From: Planctomycetota bacterium
GTDB taxonomy: Bacteria > Planctomycetota > UBA1135 > GCA-002686595
Direction of reading: 5' to 3'
Length of the DNA: 64,000 bases
Assembly (NCBI GenBank): GCA_016714045.1
Contig: JADJNY010000003.1
Location: 124,001 to 188,000, forward strand
In this document: piece by piece, positions 35,026 through 42,782 of the stretch
Layout: each line of letters opens with the position of its first letter
Position numbering within the stretch: position 1 is the first letter of the stretch
The notes under the pieces: model-generated
Seen by the model: the letters and a program-made list of their open reading frames with translations, nothing else
Told to the model about the DNA's origin: nothing
Database searches by the model: none
Position numbers and translations under genes: made by a program

Positions 35026-35742
35026 ATGAACCTCGCCTTCTTCTTCGACCTCCAGTACCTCCTCTACGTCGGCCCCTTCCTCCTGCTCGCGATGTTCGCG
35101 TCGTGGCGGGTGAAGAGCACCTTCCTCAAGTTCTCGAACGTCGGCGTGCGCAGCGGGATGACCGGCGCGCAGGCCGCGGCCGCCGTCGCGCGCGCGGGCG
35201 GCGCCGAGGTCACGATCGAGCGCCACCAGGGCTTCCTGTCCGACCACTACGACCCGACCACGCGCACGCTCCGTCTCTCGCCGGAGGTCTACGACGGTCG
35301 CTCGGTGGCCTCGATCGCCGTCGCGGCGCACGAGGCCGGCCACGCGATCCAGGACGCGAAGGCCTACGCGTGGCTCGGGATCCGCTCCCAGCTCGTCCCC
35401 GTCGCGAAGATCGGGTCGATGTCGTGGGTGTGGATGTTCATGATCGGGATGATCCTCTCCACGCAGGCCGGCAAGGGCGGCAGCCCGATCGGGACCTTCC
35501 TGATCGACGGCGGCATCCTCCTGTTCGGCGCGACGGTCCTCTTCCAACTCGTCACGCTCCCGGTCGAGTTCGACGCCTCGAACCGCGCCAAGGCCGTCCT
35601 CGCCCAGACGGGCATCGTGTCGAACCAGGAGGAGGCCGACGGCGTGAGCAAGGTCCTCGGCGCCGCCGCGATGACCTACGTCGCCGCGGCACTCACCGCG
35701 ATCGCGACCCTGCTCTACCTCCTCTCGCGCCGCCGCGACTGA
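35026..35742 (+). CDS. YugP-type membrane zinc metallopeptidase
   Basis: 238 residues matching PF04298-like neutral zinc peptidases. An N-terminal membrane helix (FFDLQYLLYVGPFLLLAMFA), then AAAAVARAGGAEVTIERHQGFLSDHYDPTTRTLRLSPEVY-like conserved region, the zinc site AVAAHEAGHAIQD (HExxH, near residue 108), and three further membrane helices. The downstream Glu ligand is likely in VEFDASNRAKAVL (near 185). Function is undefined in bacteria; membrane-protein quality control is the usual guess. The ATG at 35026 is preferred over a GTG 12 bp upstream. Confidence 0.92.
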   Translation: MNLAFFFDLQYLLYVGPFLLLAMFASWRVKSTFLKFSNVGVRSGMTGAQAAAAVARAGGAEVTIERHQGFLSDHYDPTTRTLRLSPEVYDGRSVASIAVAAHEAGHAIQDAKAYAWLGIRSQLVPVAKIGSMSWVWMFMIGMILSTQAGKGGSPIGTFLIDGGILLFGATVLFQLVTLPVEFDASNRAKAVLAQTGIVSNQEEADGVSKVLGAAAMTYVAAALTAIATLLYLLSRRRD

Positions 35743-35789
35743 TTCGGCGCGCGCGGCGCGCGCCGACGAGCAGCAACCTCCAGCACGAA

Positions 35790-35827
35790 CGCGTGGGCGG
35801 GCCGGGACACACCGACCCGCCCACGCG
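35790..35827 (+). terminator. Hairpin terminator after the zinc peptidase gene
   Basis: Perfect 12-bp arms CGCGTGGGCGGG and CCCGCCCACGCG around a 14-nt loop, 47 bp after the stop codon. There is no clear U-run, as often in very GC-rich genomes. Confidence 0.6.
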
Positions 35828-35921
35828 ACGTTCCAGCCAGAGCGCGCGCCACGCCCCCGGCACCGCCCCACGTCGCGCCCCCGCTCCTCCCCGCCGACGC
35901 TCGATGCTGAGAGCCCCTAGA

Positions 35922-35969
35922 ACTCCGCGTGGATCCGGGCCGGTCCTCCGGCCCGGATCCACGCGGAGT
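35922..35969. terminator. Long perfect hairpin (22-bp stem, 4-nt loop)
   Basis: Starting ACTCCGCGTGGATCC and ending in its exact complement, the 22-bp stem closes a TCCT loop. It is the most stable inverted repeat in the window and sits 180 bp after the zinc peptidase gene and 142 bp before the dehydrogenase gene, on top of another hairpin at 35790-35827. It could be a second terminator, a small RNA, or a protein-binding cruciform. The rest of 35743-36111 has no ORF. Confidence 0.6.
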
Positions 35970-36111
35970 CCGGAATGCGAAGCATCCGAATGTGTTCCGT
36001 TGCGTCCCTTTCCCCGCGTCGTCTCACCCGGCAATTGCGCCCCCGACCGACCCCGAGCCCCTCCACCCACACCGCTCCCGACCACCACCCCCCTCGTGCT
36101 AGCGTGCCCCG

Positions 36112-37062
36112 ATGATCGCCGTCGACCTCACCGCCGGCCGCATACGCGTCCTCGACACGCCGCCACCCCGCCGCCCGCGCCACCACGCCCGCCTGCGCCT
36201 GCGCCTCGCCGGCCTCTGCAACACCGACCTCGAACTCCAGCGCGGCTACTACGGCTTCACCGGCACGCCCGGCCACGAGTTCGTCGCCGACGTGCTCGAA
36301 GCCGACACCCGCTCACTCGTCGGCCAGCGCGTCGTCGGCGAGATCAACCTCGCCTGTCGCCGCTGCGCATGGTGCCGCCGCGGACTCGGCCGCCACTGTC
36401 CGCGCCGCACGGTGCTCGGCATCGTGAAGCACCCCGGCGCGTTCGCCGAAGAACTCGTCCTCCCCGAGGAGAACCTGCACGTCGTCCCCGCGTCGATTCC
36501 CGACGAAGCCGCTGTGTTCGTCGAGCCGCTCGCCGCCGCCTGCGAGCTCCTCGACCAGGTCCGTGCGCGCCGCGGCACGCGCGTGTGCGTCCTCGGCGAC
36601 GGCAAGCTCGGCCTGCTCGTCGCCCAAGTGCTCGTCGCGCGCGGGCTCGACGTGCTCCACGTCGGCCGGCACCGATCCAAGCTCGCGCACTCGAAGCGCG
36701 CGGGCGCGCGGACGAAGCTCGCGGAGACGCAGACGCGTGAGCGCTTCCCGCTCGTCGTCGAAGCGACCGGCTCCGCGCGCGGGCTCGCGCGCGCCGTCGA
36801 GCTCGCCGAACCGCGCGGCACGATCGTGATGAAGTCGACGGTGCACGGTACGGTCGCGCTGGAGACGGCGCCGGTGATCGTGAACGAGCTGACGCTCGTC
36901 GGCTCGCGCTGCGGCCGCTTCGAGCCCGCGCTGCGGCTCTTGAAGCAGCACGCGGTCGACGTGCTGCCGCTCGTGTCCGAACGCTTCACGCTCACCGACG
37001 CGCCGGCGGCCTTCCGCGCGGCCGCGCGCCACGGCGTGCTCAAGGTGCTGCTCGCGCCGTGA
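36112..37062 (+). CDS. Zinc-dependent alcohol dehydrogenase (MDR family)
   Basis: 316 residues. The catalytic zinc ligands are Cys in GLCNTDLELQ (near 34), His in TPGHEFV (near 54) and a Glu in FVEPLAAACELL (near 140). The structural zinc lobe has four Cys in CRRCAWCRRGLGRHC. The Rossmann fold starts at RVCVLGDGKLGLLVAQVL. It is shorter than typical ADHs (340-380) and belongs with the compact MDR subgroup. Substrate is unknown; sugar or polyol alcohols would suit this lineage. It stands alone on the plus strand behind strong hairpins. Confidence 0.9.
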   Translation: MIAVDLTAGRIRVLDTPPPRRPRHHARLRLRLAGLCNTDLELQRGYYGFTGTPGHEFVADVLEADTRSLVGQRVVGEINLACRRCAWCRRGLGRHCPRRTVLGIVKHPGAFAEELVLPEENLHVVPASIPDEAAVFVEPLAAACELLDQVRARRGTRVCVLGDGKLGLLVAQVLVARGLDVLHVGRHRSKLAHSKRAGARTKLAETQTRERFPLVVEATGSARGLARAVELAEPRGTIVMKSTVHGTVALETAPVIVNELTLVGSRCGRFEPALRLLKQHAVDVLPLVSERFTLTDAPAAFRAAARHGVLKVLLAP

Positions 37063-37083
37063 CGCGGTCCGCGCGTCGCGCGG

Positions 37084-38175
37084 TCACTTCGTCCCGGCGA
37101 CGAGGCGCGCGGTGACGAGCACGAGGAGCTCGCGCGCGTCCTTCGCTTCCGCGCCGCCTTGCGGGTCGCAGACGAGGAACGCGAGCGTCCCGCCGTTCGC
37201 GACGAGCCCGTCCGCGCTGACGCGCGTCGTCTCGACCTCGGGCAGCGCGATCTCGACGACGGGGTTGCCCGCGCCCTTCAACGTCGTCGGCACGTTGCGC
37301 AGCGCGACGAGCTGCGAGCGCTCGACCGCGAGCTGGAGCGCGATGTCGCCCTTCGCGAGCACGGCGGCGCGCACGGCGATCTCTTGGCCGACGCGCAACG
37401 TCCCGAGCACGGGCACGGCGATCTCCTTGGGCCCGGGCACGACCTTCTCGACCGTCCAGTCCTGCACGTACTTCGACTCGTCGAAGACGGAGATCGACGC
37501 GCGCTGGAGCGGGTGCGAGAGGAGGCGCGGCGCGGCGATCACGTCGAATCGGCCGCTCCGCAGGCCGCGGTCGAGCTCCTCGGGCGACATCGAGAGCGCC
37601 TTCGGGCCCGACTCGCGCGTCACGCCCAGCGGCGCGAAGTCGGCGAGCGTGCCTTCGACGTAGCGCACCTGGAGGTCGACGACGCTCGCGCTCGCTCGCT
37701 GCTCGACGACGAACGCCTCGAAGCGCTTCTGCAGCTCCGGCTTCGCGACGAGCGCGATCGAGCCGGGCGACGGGCACTCGAGCTGGAAGTCGCTCGCTTC
37801 GGGCTTCGGCGCGAGGCGCGCGAGCACGAAGCGTGCGAGGTCGAGCGTCGAAGCGCGCGCGGCCTGCTTCGCGGCGGCGCGGTCGAGGTCGGACCCCGCG
37901 CCTTTCAATGCGTCTTCCACGGATTTCACGAAGAGGCCGTCGAGCAGCGGGAGCGCTCCGGGCCGGCGGTCGACGGGCGCGAGCTCGGCCTCCGCGCCGC
38001 CGACGAGGTCGCGCACGTCGTACACCACGAGCACGCGCTCCTGCGCGGCCGGCGAGCGTTCGCGTGCGGCTTCGGGCCGCGCGAGCTCGACGCGCGGATC
38101 CTGCGCGACGGCGAACGGGCGCGGCGCCGGGGCGAGCGAGGCGAGGACGAGGGACGTGACGAGGTTCGAGATCAT
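37084..38175 (-). CDS. Secretin-like domain protein in an ECF sigma operon
   Basis: 363 residues with a likely export signal (MISNLVTSLVLASLAPAPRPFA). The C-terminal ~150 residues follow the pattern of the secretin core: VIAAPRLLSHPLQRASISVFDESKYV, VGQEIAVRAAVLAKGDIALQLAVERSQL, then TTRVSADGLVANGGTLAFLV. There are no secretin N-domains and the length is far below a GspD/PilQ protein, so it may be a non-pore relative in the envelope. Its ATG overlaps the upstream membrane protein gene by 4 bp, and that overlaps the sigma gene, suggesting it is co-regulated or part of the signal system. Confidence 0.75.
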   Translation of the reverse strand: MISNLVTSLVLASLAPAPRPFAVAQDPRVELARPEAARERSPAAQERVLVVYDVRDLVGGAEAELAPVDRRPGALPLLDGLFVKSVEDALKGAGSDLDRAAAKQAARASTLDLARFVLARLAPKPEASDFQLECPSPGSIALVAKPELQKRFEAFVVEQRASASVVDLQVRYVEGTLADFAPLGVTRESGPKALSMSPEELDRGLRSGRFDVIAAPRLLSHPLQRASISVFDESKYVQDWTVEKVVPGPKEIAVPVLGTLRVGQEIAVRAAVLAKGDIALQLAVERSQLVALRNVPTTLKGAGNPVVEIALPEVETTRVSADGLVANGGTLAFLVCDPQGGAEAKDARELLVLVTARLVAGTK

Positions 38176-38759
38176 CGGAGCTCCTGGCCGCGCGCGGCCC
38201 ACGTGGTGCGTTCGATCGTGACGGCGAGCGCGGCAGCCTCGCTCGCCGTGGTCGTGCAGCGCGCGACGCGGCCGTCCTCGAGGACGACGACCTCGCGCCC
38301 GTTCGGCGTCGTGCGCACGCGCTCGATGCGGTAGTGCGTGACGCCGAACGCGGTCGCGTCCGACGCGGAGTCCGCCGGCGTGTGCGTCGGCGCGGACGGA
38401 GCGCTGCGCGGCGAAGCACGCGGCTCGTCGACCTCCGAGGGTGCGCGCGGGCTCTCCGCGATCGGCGTCTCGGGACGGCGCGCGGCGCGGGTCGCGAAGA
38501 ACGCGAGCGCGCCGAGCAGCAGGAGCAGTACGGCGGCCGCCGCGACGCGGTCGCGCGGTCGCGCGAGAGGTGTGGGCCGCGCGTGCTCGGGCGAGACGCG
38601 TCCGACGCGCTCGAGCGCGAGGACGAGCTCGGCGTACTCGCGCGCGGCGTCGGGCCGCTCGGCGAGGAACTCCGCGACGCGCGGGTCGTCGAGCGGATCG
38701 CGACGCGCGTCGAGCGCGGCTTGGATCGGCTCCCACACGGGCTCGAGCGCGCGCGTCAC
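38172..38759 (-). CDS. Single-pass membrane protein, probable anti-sigma factor
   Basis: 195 residues. A cytoplasmic helical segment (~1-65, FLAERPDAAREYAELVLALERVG), one membrane helix (~72-90, AAAAVLLLLLGALAFFATRA), a Pro/Ser linker, and an outer domain (~135-195, VTHYRIERVRTTPNGREVVVLED). The start overlaps the ECF sigma stop by 4 bp, which is the usual arrangement for anti-sigma factors. No zinc-binding HxxxCxxC motif of ZAS proteins is visible, so the assignment rests on topology and context. Confidence 0.75.
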   Translation of the reverse strand: MTRALEPVWEPIQAALDARRDPLDDPRVAEFLAERPDAAREYAELVLALERVGRVSPEHARPTPLARPRDRVAAAAVLLLLLGALAFFATRAARRPETPIAESPRAPSEVDEPRASPRSAPSAPTHTPADSASDATAFGVTHYRIERVRTTPNGREVVVLEDGRVARCTTTASEAAALAVTIERTTWAARGQELR

Positions 38760-39289
38760 GGCCGCTCCTCCCGCTCCGTGAGCTTCTTGCGCGCGCGGTG
38801 CAGGTGCGACTTCACCGTGCCCTCCGCGAGCGCGAGCGCCGTCGCGATGTCGCGCACGGACTCGCCGCGGTGGTGGAAGCGCACGAGGACCTCGCGCTCG
38901 ACCGCGTCGAGGGGGGAGAGCGCGTGCTCGAGCTCCTCACGCGCCTCGACGTCGCGCGCGGGGCCCGCGTCGCTCTGCGGGTCGGCGCCGCGCCGCGCCT
39001 CGACGTCCGCGCGGAGTGCGCGCGCGCGGCAGAGGTCGATCCACGCGCGCAGCGCCGTCGCGCGCAGCCACGGACGGAGCGCGCGGCGCGCGTCGAACGA
39101 CTCGCGCGAGCGCCACGCGCGCGCGAGGACCTCCTGCACGACGTCGTCCGCGTCCGGACCCGCGCGTCCGACGAGCGCCGCGGCGTGGCGCGCGAGCGGC
39201 GGCAGCTCGGCTTCGAGCCGCGCGCCGAAGCTCGGCTCCGTCCGCGCGGGCACGTTCGCATCGCTCTCCAGGGACCAGGCTCCTTCCAC
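38756..39289 (-). CDS. ECF (RpoE-type) sigma factor
   Basis: 177 residues with region 2 (DADDVVQEVLARAWRSRESFD, then RPWLRATALRAWIDLCRAR) and region 4 (LSPLDAVEREVLVRFHHRGESVRDIATALALAEGTVKSHLHRARKKL) of group-4 sigma factors. It is the first gene of an operon with a membrane protein and a secretin-like protein, each overlapping the next by 4 bp. The expected role is envelope-signal-dependent transcription; the stimulus is unknown. Confidence 0.93.
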   Translation of the reverse strand: MEGAWSLESDANVPARTEPSFGARLEAELPPLARHAAALVGRAGPDADDVVQEVLARAWRSRESFDARRALRPWLRATALRAWIDLCRARALRADVEARRGADPQSDAGPARDVEAREELEHALSPLDAVEREVLVRFHHRGESVRDIATALALAEGTVKSHLHRARKKLTEREERP

Positions 39290-39444
39290 GTGCGCCTCCT
39301 ACCGAGCCCGACACGGGCGGGTTGCAGGAATCCGAGGTCTCCGGCGCGCTCGGGCCGCTCCGCATCGAGGGAGCGCTCGTCCCGAACGCGCGGAGGGCGC
39401 CGCGCCCGCGGCCGGCTCGCGGACCCGATGCGCGCTTCGCTCGC

Positions 39445-40158
39445 TCACCGCGCGCAGCGGTTCTCGAGCGTGTTCGTGGTCTGGATCCCGAGCAGCTTGC
39501 GCGTCTCGAGGAGCTTCCTCACCGCCTCGGGCGAGAGCGGCTTCACGTGGCCGATCGAGTGCGCGAGCCACAGGATCCGCGCCGTGTGCTCGAGCATGTC
39601 GAGCTTCTTGTACGCGTCCATCAGGCTCGTGCCGAGCGTCACCGACCCGTGGTTCTGCATCACGAGCGTGTCCGAGCACTTGACGAGTCCGCGGATCGAC
39701 TCGGGCAGCTCGCTCGTCCCCGGCGTCGCGAACGGCGCCGTCGGGATGCCGCCGATCGTCACGATGATCTCGGGGATGATCGGGAGCTGCATGTCGATCC
39801 CGACGAGCGTCAACGCGACCGCGTGCGGCGGGTGGCAGTGGAGCACGGCCTTCATCTCGGGCCGTTCGCGGTACGAGACGAGGTGGATGCCGACCTCGGA
39901 GGACGGCTTCGGCCCCGCGTCGAGCACGCGACCCTCGACGTCGATGTGCGCGAGGTTGTGCGGCGCGAGGAAGCCCTTCATCGCGCCGGCGGGCGTGATC
40001 AGGATCGTGCCGTCGGGGAGCTTCGCGGACAGGTTGCCGTCGGCACCGACGATGTAGTTGCGCTGGTAGCAGAGCTTGCCGATCTCGCAGAGCGCGTTGC
40101 GCAGCCGCGCTTCCTCGGCGCTCCAACCGTGCTGCTTCGCGAGTGCGTCGAGGTCCAT
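39445..40158 (-). CDS. Class II aldolase (fuculose/rhamnulose phosphate aldolase type)
   Basis: 237 residues of the class II aldolase/adducin family: RNYIVGADGNLSAKLPDGTILITPAG (substrate phosphate loop), Glu in KPSSEVGIHLVSYRE, zinc ligands in LHCHPPHAVAL, and the third zinc His in MQNHGSVTLG. These enzymes split sugar phosphates such as L-fuculose-1-phosphate to lactaldehyde and DHAP. It lies 2 bp after the third of three BMC-P shell genes, as in PVM-type microcompartments that process L-fucose and L-rhamnose lactaldehyde. No aldehyde dehydrogenase or kinase is in the window. Confidence 0.92.
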   Translation of the reverse strand: MDLDALAKQHGWSAEEARLRNALCEIGKLCYQRNYIVGADGNLSAKLPDGTILITPAGAMKGFLAPHNLAHIDVEGRVLDAGPKPSSEVGIHLVSYRERPEMKAVLHCHPPHAVALTLVGIDMQLPIIPEIIVTIGGIPTAPFATPGTSELPESIRGLVKCSDTLVMQNHGSVTLGTSLMDAYKKLDMLEHTARILWLAHSIGHVKPLSPEAVRKLLETRKLLGIQTTNTLENRCAR

Positions 40159-40160
40159 GC

Positions 40161-40475
40161 TCAGCTCGAGGTGCGCGGCGAGCGCTGGTGGTCGTAGTCG
40201 AGCTTCCCGCCGCGCTCGACGTAGTCGACGACGCCGACGACGACGGTGCGCGCGGCGGCTTTCGGGTCGCCGAGGATCTGGCGCGCGCCGTTGCCTTCGT
40301 CGAGCACGAGCACGCGGTCGCCGACGCCGGCCTGCGCGCGATCGATGCCGATGCGCGTCTTGCCGCTGGGCTTTCCGTCGGGGCCGACGGGGCGCAGGAG
40401 GAGCAGCGTCTTCCCGTCGAGCATCGGGATCTGCACGGGCGCCACGACGGTGCCGATCACGTCCGCGAGGAACAT
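40161..40475 (-). CDS. BMC-P shell pentamer (EutN/CcmL family), third copy
   Basis: 104 residues. Starts MFLADVIGTVVAPVQIPMLDGKTLLLLRPV, with the internal VGDRVLVLDEGNGARQILGD and TVVVGVVDYVE strands of EutN/CcmL proteins, which form the pentameric vertices of bacterial microcompartments. Its ATG overlaps the stop of the second copy by one base (TGATG). It ends 2 bp before the aldolase gene. The C-terminal ~12 residues (KLDYDHQRSPRTSS region) are longer than the fold needs. Confidence 0.9.
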   Translation of the reverse strand: MFLADVIGTVVAPVQIPMLDGKTLLLLRPVGPDGKPSGKTRIGIDRAQAGVGDRVLVLDEGNGARQILGDPKAAARTVVVGVVDYVERGGKLDYDHQRSPRTSS

Positions 40476-40786
40476 CAGCGCGCTCCTCCGCTCGAGACCG
40501 GCGCGTCCGCGAGGTCCTTCCCGTTCGACAGCGCTTGCTCGACGAAGCCGAGGATCGACGCGTCGACCGGCACGAACGTCGTGGGGCACGCGAGCGCGGC
40601 CTCGCGCCCGTCGACGAAGTGGACGAGGTCGCCCGGGCCCGTCGACACGACCGCGCACGCGACCATCGCGTCGCCCATCGGCGCGCCGTGCTCGTCGAGC
40701 GGCTGGATCCACTGGAGTGCCACGCCGTCGAGCCCTTCGTAGCGCGTCGTCGCGACGACGCGGCCGATCACGCGGGCGAGGTACAT
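40475..40786 (-). CDS. BMC-P shell pentamer (EutN/CcmL family), second copy
   Basis: 103 residues. Starts MYLARVIGRVVATTRYEGLDG, with VSTGPGDLVHFVDGREA and VDASILGFVEQ matching the EutN/CcmL beta-barrel. It shares its fold but only low identity with the copies on either side, so the three pentamers are ancient paralogs that probably sit at different vertices or tune the shell. The C-terminal extension (SNGKDLADAPVSSGGAR) is not part of the core. Confidence 0.9.
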   Translation of the reverse strand: MYLARVIGRVVATTRYEGLDGVALQWIQPLDEHGAPMGDAMVACAVVSTGPGDLVHFVDGREAALACPTTFVPVDASILGFVEQALSNGKDLADAPVSSGGAR

Positions 40787-40787
40787 C

Positions 40788-41081
40788 TCAGCTCCACTTC
40801 TCGTAGACGTTCGCGCCGCCGAGGTCCCACGAGTCGACGACCGCCATGATCACGGCGTCGACGGGCTTCCCTTCGGTGATGCGCGTCTGGCGCGCGGAGG
40901 AACCCGTCGCGTAGAGCACCATGTCCTCGGGGCCCGCGCCGACCGAGTCGGCGGCGACGACGTACTGGTCCTTCGCCTTGTTGTTGTGGTCGTGCACTTG
41001 GACGAGCAGGAGCTTCTGGCTCTCGAGCTTCTCGTCCTTGCGCGTGGCGACCACGCTCCCCACGACCTTGCCGATCAGCAT
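40788..41081 (-). CDS. BMC-P shell pentamer (EutN/CcmL family), first copy
   Basis: 97 residues: MLIGKVVGSVVATRKDEKLESQKLLLVQV, then VAADSVGAGPEDMVLYATGSSARQT and DAVIMAVVDSWD, the best match of the three to canonical CcmL/EutN (conserved GxG(P/A)E near the pentamer pore). It is first in the cluster of three pentamer genes plus aldolase and lies 22 bp after the stop of a SurA-like gene. No hexameric BMC-H gene is present in the window. Confidence 0.93.
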   Translation of the reverse strand: MLIGKVVGSVVATRKDEKLESQKLLLVQVHDHNNKAKDQYVVAADSVGAGPEDMVLYATGSSARQTRITEGKPVDAVIMAVVDSWDLGGANVYEKWS

Positions 41082-41103
41082 CGCGACTCCTCGCTTCCGC
41101 GCC

Positions 41104-42549
41104 TCACTGGAACACCTCGACCATCTTCGTGCGCGGGAGCGCTTCGTCGAGGAAGCGCTGGCGCAGCTCGCGCTGGACGAAGAAGGCCATCTGCTCCCAC
41201 GACGGCACGCCGCGGCGCGCGCCGAGCCACAGGAGCGCCGCGCCGTTCGGGAGGCGCACGGGCCCCGTCATCGAGCCCGCGGAGGACGCGACGAGCGTGG
41301 GGGAGCGCTTCAACTCCTTCTCGACCGCCTGGCGCACCGCTTCCGGCGCGCGCGGGTTGCCGACGGTCACCCAACCGAGGTCGCCGCCCTTTTCGCGCGT
41401 CGCGGCGTCCTCGCTCGCCTCTTTCGCGAGGCGGATGAAGTCCTCGAGGCTCTTCACGCGCGGCTGGAGCTCGACGAGGCGCTTCTCGGCGTCCTTGAAC
41501 GTGCGCAGGTCGGCCTCGCGCGAGAAGTCGGCCGCGCGCAGGAACACCATGCGCGTCTCGATCGCGGGGCCGTAGAGCGCGTCCAGGTGCTCGCGCTCGT
41601 CGGCGTAGACGCGCTTCAACGTCGCGTCGTCGTAGTTGCGCTCGACCCACAGGCGCGCGAGCGCCTGGCACTGGACATCGGGGTCCTCGCGCAGTCGGTC
41701 CGCGAGGACGCCTTGCGCGGCGAGGAGCTTCTCGTACGGGATGCCCTTGTAGCGCGGGTCCGCGGCGATCGCGTCGCGCCGGCGCGCGAGCTCGTCTTCG
41801 ACGGCCTTCGCGTGCTTGTCCGGAGCGAGGTCGGGCATGCGCTGCCGGATGCGCTTCAGGAGCAGCACCTGGTACGCGTCCTCGTGCAGCGTCTCGGGCC
41901 GCAGGCTTCGGCGCAGGTGGACGAGGTACTCGCGCGCGGTGATCACGACGGCGCCCGCCTTGGCCGCGACGCCGTCGGCCCACGGCGGGGAGAACATCGC
42001 GAAGCTGCGCTCCTCGAGGACGTGCTCGAGGTAGAGCTCCTGCTGCTCGGTCGTGACGGGCTCACCGTCTTTCTTGCCGAGCGCGCGGCGCGTGAGCACC
42101 TCGTGCACGGTCGCGAGGCGCAGGTAGCGGCGGAACTCCGCCGGCGTCATGTGCGCCTTCTTCATCTGGCCCGCGAGGCCGTCGGGATCGCCCGAGGCGC
42201 GCAGCTGCTGCTCGATCTCGGCGATGCGCGCGTCGATCTCCTTGTCGGGGACGACGAGGCCCTGCTCCGCGGCGATCGCCTCGAGCAGGCGCGACTTCGC
42301 GAGGTGCTCGAGCGCGTCGCGCCCGTCCTTCGCGAGCACGCGGCGGAGGACGAAGACGGGCTCGAGCTCCTTCCACGTGACGGTCGTGTCGAAAGCGCTC
42401 GCGACGACGGCGGTGTCGGCGAAGCTCGGATCGACCGCGGGGGCGGGCTCGGCCTGGAGCGCGGGGGTCGGACCTTCGCCCGCGGATCCGCCGAGGCCGG
42501 CGCACAAGGCCATCGCGGCCGACGAGATCCAAAGGGTGAGGGGCAGCAT
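41104..42549 (-). CDS. SurA/PpiC-like periplasmic peptidyl-prolyl isomerase
   Basis: 481 residues with an export signal (MLPLTLWISSAAMALCAGLGG). Residues ~60-165 resemble the SurA/trigger-factor chaperone domain (HLAKSRLLEAIAAEQGLVVPDKEIDARIAEIEQQLRASG-like helices). Residues ~345-450 contain a parvulin domain: FIRLAKEASEDAATREKGGDLGWVTVG and SMTGPVRLPNGAALLWLG. The role is folding of exported proteins. It lies upstream of the BMC-P genes on the same strand by 22 bp, so co-transcription is likely, but a functional link is not obvious. Confidence 0.88.
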   Translation of the reverse strand: MLPLTLWISSAAMALCAGLGGSAGEGPTPALQAEPAPAVDPSFADTAVVASAFDTTVTWKELEPVFVLRRVLAKDGRDALEHLAKSRLLEAIAAEQGLVVPDKEIDARIAEIEQQLRASGDPDGLAGQMKKAHMTPAEFRRYLRLATVHEVLTRRALGKKDGEPVTTEQQELYLEHVLEERSFAMFSPPWADGVAAKAGAVVITAREYLVHLRRSLRPETLHEDAYQVLLLKRIRQRMPDLAPDKHAKAVEDELARRRDAIAADPRYKGIPYEKLLAAQGVLADRLREDPDVQCQALARLWVERNYDDATLKRVYADEREHLDALYGPAIETRMVFLRAADFSREADLRTFKDAEKRLVELQPRVKSLEDFIRLAKEASEDAATREKGGDLGWVTVGNPRAPEAVRQAVEKELKRSPTLVASSAGSMTGPVRLPNGAALLWLGARRGVPSWEQMAFFVQRELRQRFLDEALPRTKMVEVFQ

Positions 42550-42782
42550 GCCGAACGCGCGCCGGAACGGGCGCGCGCAGGATATCGGGGGGGGAGGCGG
42601 GGCGGAAGGCGGGAGGCTCGCCCCAGAGTCCCGGAGACCACGCCACCGGCCGCGTCGAGGGGCGGAACTCGCAGTGCACCGTCCCCGGCGCGTCGTGCGA
42701 GACTCCGTTCCGCCCGACGAGGCTTCACCCGCGGCGCGCGGAATGCGGGAACGCGAACGGGCGCGAAGCGGAACCTGGAGCG

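Noticed and set aside
39290..39444. Possible BMC-H fragment near the aldolase
   Set aside because: The 155-bp gap has no frame resembling a BMC domain.
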